Source: Planctomycetota bacterium (GTDB lineage: Bacteria > Planctomycetota > Planctomycetia > Gemmatales > HRBIN36). From it: a stretch of 64,000 nucleotides of DNA. Each line of letters starts with the position of its first letter. The first letter of the stretch is position 1. A program made the translations under genes and the position numbers. The stretch covers positions 1-64,000 of the forward strand of contig JACTMY010000005.1 in NCBI GenBank assembly GCA_014584395.1. The letters are read 5' to 3'. Under the pieces are notes generated by a model. The model searched no databases. It was not told the DNA's origin and was given only the letters and a program-made list of their open reading frames with translations. This document shows, one piece after another, positions 58,524 through 64,000 of the stretch.

Positions 58524-59594
58524 TTATTGTTGCCCGGCCACCGCTTGCTGCAAGCGATAGCTGTCGATGTTGTCTTCCCAGGTCGCGAAGTCGCGATCCC
58601 GTCCAGCGGAGATGATCACGAACGGCGCATAAATGCGAGGGCTGCCATTGGGCCTCGGAACCAGGCTTGACGGCATGAAATACATGAACGTTTGCGTGAA
58701 GACGCTATTGAGGCCATCGGCATTGGTGGTCAGGGCTTGCGGGGGCTGCCAATATGAGCCAGGCTGCGTGCGCCAACCCAGGGAGAGCAAGTTGTCGGGA
58801 TCGTCCGGGTCGGTGCCCTGGCTGTTGGGAAAGGCCAACAGGGCGCGCTGGACCAGTTGCGGATGGTACTGGCCATAGGTTCCCGAGGGCAGTCCGGGCA
58901 GATCGAACCGGGGACCGAACAGGGCCATCAAAGCCGGGTGGAACCGCGTGTCCATGTTGCCATAGCGAACGAAGACCATCGGGCTGCCCCAGGAATCCAC
59001 GGGGCGGGGGTTGAGGTCGGGGCTGTTTTGCTGGACCGCGATTTCCGTGGTCGTCAATTCATCGATGAAGGTGGCGAAGGTCAGTTCGTAGATGGCGGTC
59101 AGGCACGCGGCGTTCTGCTCGGCGGCCGTCGTCGTCGTCGGGATGAGCGGCGTATTAATGGCGTTGGCGATGTTGCGCCGCTGGCGGAGCCGATTCCGGA
59201 TGGCGATGGCCAGGGGATGCCCCAGGCCGCCGGCGAAACCATACGTTTGGCTTTCGACGACGTTGGCTTCGGCCTCGGCATAGCTCATCGGGAAGGACCA
59301 TTTGTAGATGAATTTGGTCTTGAGCGCCAGCGAGCGGCGGGTGTTGCCGTAGCCCAGGCCGATGAACTGGGCGTTGGCCTCCCAGGCCTTGGCTTCGCTA
59401 TAGACTTGCTGATAGCGGCGCTGGAAGCGGTCTTGGATTTTCCGCTGGGTGATTTCGGTGTTGCGGGTTTGCACATAGCTGTAGGACCGGAGCGCGGCGC
59501 CGACGCCCAGGACCATCATCGTCATCAAAATGCCCAGCACGATCAACAATTCGATGATCGTGAAGCCGGAGCGCGATCGAGGGGAAATGAACAT
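58524..59594 (-). CDS. Large pseudopilin
   Basis: This 356-residue protein starts at 59594 (MFISPRSRSGFT) because the prepilin leader should be short and basic; the open frame to 59666 adds non-leader sequence. The helix FTIIELLIVLGILMTMMVLGVGAAL has G|F cleavage and Glu5. The helical segment after it (VQTRNTEITQRKIQDRFQRRYQQVYSEAK) is charged. No further domain is recognised. Confidence 0.83.
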   Translation of the reverse strand: MFISPRSRSGFTIIELLIVLGILMTMMVLGVGAALRSYSYVQTRNTEITQRKIQDRFQRRYQQVYSEAKAWEANAQFIGLGYGNTRRSLALKTKFIYKWSFPMSYAEAEANVVESQTYGFAGGLGHPLAIAIRNRLRQRRNIANAINTPLIPTTTTAAEQNAACLTAIYELTFATFIDELTTTEIAVQQNSPDLNPRPVDSWGSPMVFVRYGNMDTRFHPALMALFGPRFDLPGLPSGTYGQYHPQLVQRALLAFPNSQGTDPDDPDNLLSLGWRTQPGSYWQPPQALTTNADGLNSVFTQTFMYFMPSSLVPRPNGSPRIYAPFVIISAGRDRDFATWEDNIDSYRLQQAVAGQQ

Positions 59595-59786
59595 GGAGCA
59601 CCTAAGAGATAAAGTCCCCGATTTCCTTGTGACGCTGAGGACGTCGGGCAGCACCCTTCGTCCCATGGCGGTCGTTCGCTTGGCGGCCCGCGGCGTTCCT
59701 GCATAGGAGGCGGCGCGCGGGTCTCATTGGATCATGCCGCTTCCCCGCCAATTCGAAACGGCCAAGGAAGCGGCCAAGGGGCACCA

Positions 59787-60905
59787 TTAAGGCACCAACT
59801 TGCCATCGGCGACGTTGGTGATGTTGTCATGATCGGCGCGGTTGACCAAGTATTGCTCCGGATTGCGCGGATCGAAGCGGCCGCCCGAACCGAGCGTGCG
59901 ATCCCGACCGGCGGAGATAATCTGGAAGCGGTCGGGCTTGTAAAACTGGATGTTCGAGGTGCCCGGAGAGCCGCTCGCCGTGCCTGCTTGCCAGTAGGGC
60001 GTGAAATTGCCCGTGAGCAAGGGACAATCGTAGAGGTAAACAGCGTTCGCTCCCAGGGGAGCCAGCCAGGCGGGCACCGCCGCTGGGATGCCGTTGCCCG
60101 GATCAGGGTTGAAGGAGTTGCGATAGTTGTTTTGGCTGCCATGCACGGCTGAGAAGTAGACGAACGGCATCCCGAAGCGGTCGATGTAGCAGGGGAACCA
60201 ACCGCGGCTGTTGAGCTGGCCCGATGGACCCGCAGGACCGACGGCGGGATCGGCGTTCCAGCGCGACATGCCGTTGAGGGCCGGGTTGAAGTAAGAGTAC
60301 ATGACGCGGTCGGCGCTGAAGCCTTCGTAAAACGGCCCCAGCCGCGAGCCGGTCGTATTGTCCGTGGGCCGTTGTTTATTGGTGTTGAATCCCAGGCCGT
60401 TGGAGCGATTGGCCAGGCCGTTGAGGGGGTCGGCGAAATTGATCGGGCCGTAGCGCATGCCGCCTAGCCAGAAGACGAGGGCTTCATGGCCTTCGAGCAG
60501 GAAGAATTCGTTGCTGACGCCGTTGCCATTCCAGTCGTGAATGACCGAGCCGTCCAGGACGATGCCCGGGAAAATGGCCTGGAGATACTCGACGGATTCC
60601 GCCGCCAGTTGGGCCAGACCCTGGTTGCCGGAAGCAAGGTAGGGGCCGTAGCCCGAGCCAGGGGTGCCGTTGCCCTCGACGAGCAGGATGCGCGCCCTGG
60701 GATAGCGGCCGAAGGCGGATTTGAACTGTTCGCAGGCTTCGGTGAGTTTGGAGATTTCGACCGAGGTGCGCTGGTCCTCGACGCGCTGCCAGATGCGGCT
60801 GACCACGACGAGGGTCAGCGAGGCCAGGATGATGATGATGGCGATCACCACGAGAAGCTCGATCAGGGTGAACGCGGGTCGTCGTGTTGCTCGAGAAGGA
60901 ATCAT
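59787..60905 (-). CDS. Pseudopilin (GspG-like)
   Basis: This 372-residue protein has the prepilin signal PAFTLIELLVVIAIIIILASLTLVVV, with Ala instead of Gly just before the cleavage site, and Glu5. Next to the helix is SKLTEACEQFKSAFGRYP, like GspG, which ends in a region around SAGRDRTLGSGGRFDPRNP with the calcium-binding-type loop of major pseudopilins. It may be the major pseudopilin. It is the first pseudopilin gene after gspF, so it is in the expected place. The start at 60905 is the one that leaves a short basic leader. Confidence 0.85.
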   Translation of the reverse strand: MIPSRATRRPAFTLIELLVVIAIIIILASLTLVVVSRIWQRVEDQRTSVEISKLTEACEQFKSAFGRYPRARILLVEGNGTPGSGYGPYLASGNQGLAQLAAESVEYLQAIFPGIVLDGSVIHDWNGNGVSNEFFLLEGHEALVFWLGGMRYGPINFADPLNGLANRSNGLGFNTNKQRPTDNTTGSRLGPFYEGFSADRVMYSYFNPALNGMSRWNADPAVGPAGPSGQLNSRGWFPCYIDRFGMPFVYFSAVHGSQNNYRNSFNPDPGNGIPAAVPAWLAPLGANAVYLYDCPLLTGNFTPYWQAGTASGSPGTSNIQFYKPDRFQIISAGRDRTLGSGGRFDPRNPEQYLVNRADHDNITNVADGKLVP

Positions 60906-60994
60906 AGTTTCCTCGATCCAACGGATGAATAAAAAGCTGCCAGGCAGGCCGGGGGAGTCGCGTGACGTCCGAACCCGGCCGGCCCTCGATGAAA

Positions 60995-62284
60995 CTAACG
61001 GCCGCCGCCGGGGCCGCCGGGGACGCCGCCGCCACCGCCGCCGCCAGAACTGAGTTTTTCCAGAATCGTGATCATGGGATAGAACAGGGCGATAACGATG
61101 AAGCCCACGCACACGCCCAGGAACACGACCATGAGAGGTTCAAGCAAGCTGATCAAGCTTTCCACGAGGATGTCCACTTCTTCCTCGTAGACCTGGGCGA
61201 TCTTGTAGAGCATTTTGTCCAATTCGCCGGTTTCCTCGCCGACGTCCACCATGTTGACGACCATGTCGTCCACCAGCCGGCTTTCCTTGAGGGGCACGGC
61301 GATGGTTTCGCCTTCGCGGATCGATTCATAGATGCGCTGGAACATGGCCTCGAAGACGGCGTTGTTCGCGGTTTCCCGGGTGATCGACAGCGCCTCGAGG
61401 ATGGGGACACCGGACGCCACCAGGGTGCCCAGGGTGCGCGTTGTGCGCGCCACCACCGTTTTTTCGATGATGCCGCCGATGACGGGGACATGGAGCCAGA
61501 TCCAGTCGAGAGCGTATCTCCCCTTGGCGAACATGCGGATGATTTTCATCAAGATCCACCAGCAGAAGACGACGATGGGCGCCACCCAGAAGTAATCCAC
61601 CGCGAAGGAGGAGACATCGAGGAGGAGCTTGGTGATCTGCGGCAGTTGGATGCCGAAGTCGTCGAAGATCTTTTGGAACTTCGGTACGATGAAGATCAAG
61701 ATGCCCGCCAGGATGACGAGGGCGACCAGGATGACCACGACGGGGTAAACCATGGCGCCGATGATTTTGCGCTTGAGCGATTGGGCCTTTTCCTTGAAAT
61801 CGGCCAGGCGCTGGAGGATGACTTCCAGCGCGCCGCCCGCTTCGCCGGCGCGGAGCATGTTGATGTAGAGCCGATCGAAGGCCTTGGGATGTTTGGCGAA
61901 GGCTTCGCTCAGAGTCGAGCCGGACTCGACGTCGTCGACCACGTCGATGAGGGCGTTTTTCAAGGCGCTGGGCTTGAGTTGGCCTTCGAGGATTTTAAGG
62001 CTCCGGAGCACGGGCAGCCCGGCGTCCTGCAGCGTGGAGAACTGCCGCGTGAAGGTGCACAAATGCTTGGTGCGGACGCCGCCGATGACGAAGGTCTTGC
62101 GTTTCTTGGCGCCGGCTTTCTTCTTGGCCTTGGCCTTCTTCTGCCCGGCCATCTCCTGGATGCGGGTCACGAAGTAGCCCATTTGGCGGATTTTTTGCTG
62201 CGCCTCATCTTCCGAGGCGGCGTCGACGGTGTCCTTGACCTCTTCGCCCGTCGTGCTCATGGCTTCGTACTTGTACGTCGGCAT
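60995..62284 (-). CDS. gspF: Type II secretion/type IV pilus inner-membrane protein F
   Basis: This 429-residue protein is the GspF/PilC polytopic assembly platform. It has two repeated cytoplasmic domains (with the CTFTRQFSTLQDAGLPVLRSL and TRTLGTLVASGVPILEALSI blocks), each followed by hydrophobic helices, and the pattern of three transmembrane segments. A Lys/Ala-rich insertion (KKAKAKKKAGAKKRK) sits near residue 50-65. The C-terminus is Gly-rich (GGGGGGVPGGPGGG). It works with the GspE ATPase encoded upstream. Confidence 0.95.
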   Translation of the reverse strand: MPTYKYEAMSTTGEEVKDTVDAASEDEAQQKIRQMGYFVTRIQEMAGQKKAKAKKKAGAKKRKTFVIGGVRTKHLCTFTRQFSTLQDAGLPVLRSLKILEGQLKPSALKNALIDVVDDVESGSTLSEAFAKHPKAFDRLYINMLRAGEAGGALEVILQRLADFKEKAQSLKRKIIGAMVYPVVVILVALVILAGILIFIVPKFQKIFDDFGIQLPQITKLLLDVSSFAVDYFWVAPIVVFCWWILMKIIRMFAKGRYALDWIWLHVPVIGGIIEKTVVARTTRTLGTLVASGVPILEALSITRETANNAVFEAMFQRIYESIREGETIAVPLKESRLVDDMVVNMVDVGEETGELDKMLYKIAQVYEEEVDILVESLISLLEPLMVVFLGVCVGFIVIALFYPMITILEKLSSGGGGGGGVPGGPGGGR

Positions 62285-62394
62285 AAAAAACTCCCTGCTC
62301 AGGAAGCGTGACTGGAGCCGCCCTCATGAATCCGATCCGATGCGCCGCCGAGAGCCTGGAGCTGCGCCGCGGAATAAAAAGCCGGTTCTCTGGA

Positions 62395-64000
62395 CTAAAC
62401 CTCGTCCTCCATCACCGTTTCGCGGACGACTTCCTCGATGGTGGTGACGCCGTTGTAAATCGCCCGCAAGCCCGCCTCGCGGAGCGTCGACATGCCGTAT
62501 TTGCGCGAGGTGTTGCGCAGTTCCTCGGTCGAAGCATTGGCGATGATCAAATCGCGGATTTCATCGTTCATCGGCATGAATTCGTAAATGCCGGTGCGGC
62601 CGCGGTGGCCCGTGTTGTTGCAGCGGTCGCAGCCTCGGCCGTAATAGAACTTCTTCCCCGCCACTTCCTGGGGGCGCAGGTTCAGCTCCATCAGCAGTTC
62701 GGGGCTTGGCTCGTATTCGCTGCGGCAATCGACGCAAATCTTCCGCACCAGCCGCTGCGCCATGACGCCCTCGAGCGTGGCCGTGATCAGATAAGGCTCC
62801 AGCCCCATGTCGCGCAGCCGGGTGATGCTGCTCGGCGCATCGTTCGTATGCAGGGTGCTGAAGACGATGTGCCCGGTGAGCGAGGCCTGGACGGCGATTT
62901 GCGCCGTTTCCAAGTCGCGGATTTCGCCGACGAGAATCTTGTCCGGATCGTGCCGCAGGATGGCCCGCAGGGCGTTGGCGAAGGTGACGCCGATGTCCGC
63001 GTTGATGGGAATTTGCACGATGCCGTCGATGTCGTATTCGACCGGGTCTTCCGTGGTGATGATTTTTTCGCTGATGTCGTTCAACTCGTTAAGGGCGGAA
63101 TAGAGCGTCGTGGTCTTGCCCGCGCCGGTCGGCCCCGTGATCAGGATGATGCCGTTGGGTTTCTTGATCAGATCGCGGAAACCAGCGAGCATCTCCGATT
63201 CCATGCCGATGCGGTCCAGATCTAATTGGACGACCGTGCGGTCCAGGACGCGGATGACGACGCTTTCGCCAAACATCGTCGGCAGCACGGAGACGCGCAT
63301 GTCCACCTGGTTGCCGCCGACGTTGAGCTCGATGCGGCCGTCTTGCGGCAGCCGCCGTTCGGCGATGTCGAGATTGGACATGACCTTGATGCGGCTGGCG
63401 ATGGCCATGGACAGGTGGCGCGGCGGCGGCACGAGTTCGTAAAGCACGCCGTCGCAGCGGTAGCGCATTTTGTACTCTTCCTCGAACGGCTCGAAATGGA
63501 TGTCGCTGGCGCGGTCCTTGATGGCCAGCAGCATGACCATGTTGAGCAGCTTGCGGACCGGGGCGGCGTCCTGCAATTCCTGAAGGCTTTCCAGGTCGAT
63601 GCTGGTCTCGCGCTGCAGTTTGCCGAATTCGGGGTTGTCCTCCAATTCCTTGATGATGTCGATGATCGATTCTTGCTTGCCAGCGTAGGCCTTGGGCTGA
63701 TACTCCTGCAACAGCTTCGGCGTGGACAGCACCGCCCGCACTTCCTTGACGCCGATGAAGTTGCGCAAGTCATCGAGCGCGGGCAGGTTCTGCGGTTCGG
63801 ACATCACCACGGTGAGGATGTTGTCCTTGAGGCTCAAGGGGATGATTTTGTAGACCTGGGCCATGGTTTCGGGGACCAGCTTGACCGCTTCCTCCTGGAA
63901 TTTGGACTCGGCGAGGTTGACGGTCTTCAGTCCGAATTGCTCAGCGAGGGCCTGGTACAACTGATCCTCGGTCACCAGGCCGCGGCTGACTGCCACCTGG
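62395..64000 (-). CDS. gspE: Type II secretion/type IV pilus ATPase E (5' end outside window)
   Basis: This GspE/PilB-family hexameric ATPase powers pseudopilus assembly. About 534 residues are visible. The N-terminal part (GLVTEDQLYQALAEQFGLKTV) is an MshEN-like domain and is cut by the window edge. Motifs: Walker A GPTGAGKTTTLYSAL, Asp box, Walker B ILVGEIRDLETAQI, His box SLTGHIVFSTLHTNDA and a zinc-binding tetra-Cys (CVDC and CDRCNNTGHRGR). The visible GTG near 63996 is probably not the true start. It leads the operon with gspF and the pseudopilins. Confidence 0.94.
   Translation of the reverse strand, partial: QVAVSRGLVTEDQLYQALAEQFGLKTVNLAESKFQEEAVKLVPETMAQVYKIIPLSLKDNILTVVMSEPQNLPALDDLRNFIGVKEVRAVLSTPKLLQEYQPKAYAGKQESIIDIIKELEDNPEFGKLQRETSIDLESLQELQDAAPVRKLLNMVMLLAIKDRASDIHFEPFEEEYKMRYRCDGVLYELVPPPRHLSMAIASRIKVMSNLDIAERRLPQDGRIELNVGGNQVDMRVSVLPTMFGESVVIRVLDRTVVQLDLDRIGMESEMLAGFRDLIKKPNGIILITGPTGAGKTTTLYSALNELNDISEKIITTEDPVEYDIDGIVQIPINADIGVTFANALRAILRHDPDKILVGEIRDLETAQIAVQASLTGHIVFSTLHTNDAPSSITRLRDMGLEPYLITATLEGVMAQRLVRKICVDCRSEYEPSPELLMELNLRPQEVAGKKFYYGRGCDRCNNTGHRGRTGIYEFMPMNDEIRDLIIANASTEELRNTSRKYGMSTLREAGLRAIYNGVTTIEEVVRETVMEDEV

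Noticed and set aside
1..64000. CRISPR arrays, tRNA and rRNA genes
   Set aside because: No regular short repeats with spacers, no tRNA cloverleaf pattern and no rRNA sequence were noticed; the attC sites are palindromic, differ from each other and are separated by genes.

Overview
The window is a GC-rich bacterial chromosome segment, most probably from a planctomycete (Gemmata/Pirellula-like). The reasons are the SCO1-DUF420 fusion beside an aa3-type oxidase, a large type II/IV-pilus-like operon with very long pseudopilins, stand-alone SMP-30 and zinc-ribbon proteins, and an integron whose integrase points the same way as its cassettes, an arrangement reported for Blastopirellula and a few other lineages. 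The taxonomic call is an inference from gene content. No rRNA, tRNA or CRISPR array was seen.

Region 1 (1 to about 11,895) is a chromosomal integron. It opens with the C-terminal part of an IntI-type tyrosine recombinase, followed by a putative attI and at least eleven cassettes, all on the + strand. Ten have recognisable attC sites (seven of 96-97 bp, others 93, 91 and 68 bp); an eleventh site is half-deleted, and a final cassette holds a broken DUF1428 gene. Three cassettes are multi-gene modules with the same plan: an N-terminal SEC-C zinc motif, a linker, a Hint (intein-like) domain ending in His-Asn-Gly, a short variable C-terminal toxin-like domain, then one or two small downstream genes that look like immunity proteins (HEAT repeats plus zinc ribbon, a zinc-finger protein, a CPCC-type protein). 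Two of the toxin-like domains resemble BECR-fold RNases. The cassette directly before the third module encodes a short RtcB-like RNA ligase, which could reseal the ends that such RNases leave. Other cassettes encode small unknown proteins, two membrane proteins and a DUF4375/DMP19-like protein. This array is the best candidate for an undescribed system: polymorphic toxin-immunity modules traded as integron cassettes.

Region 2 (11,890-21,436) is respiratory. A thioredoxin gene on the minus strand borders the integron. A + strand cluster follows: di-haem cytochrome c lipoprotein, coxB, coxA (A2-type by its YSHPAVY motif), ctaA, ctaB, coxC (with a long insertion), a subunit IV gene and the SCO1-DUF420 fusion. 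It encodes oxidase subunits, haem A synthesis and copper insertion.

Region 3 (21,464-48,476) is mixed housekeeping: Cys-rich YkgJ-like and DUF3109-like proteins, a hybrid histidine kinase homologue with Asn in place of the phospho-accepting His, an elongation factor G with a structured leader, a TlpA-like thioredoxin, an orphan VapD-like ribonuclease, a glycosidase-like binding protein, an SMP-30 lactonase, tryptophan dioxygenase and kynureninase, a polar amino-acid ABC transporter with fused binding protein and permease, a PHP phosphoesterase, a family 2 glycosyltransferase, an MFS transporter, CrcB plus DUF190 (fluoride export), a Cys/Met PLP enzyme, an SDR, CdsA, PhoH and an ABC-2-like membrane protein.

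Region 4 (48,677-64,000) is a minus-strand operon for a type II secretion/type IV pilus-like machine: GspE/PilB ATPase (cut by the right edge), GspF/PilC, five pseudopilins of about 356-494 residues, and a 1801-residue GspK/PilX-like protein.
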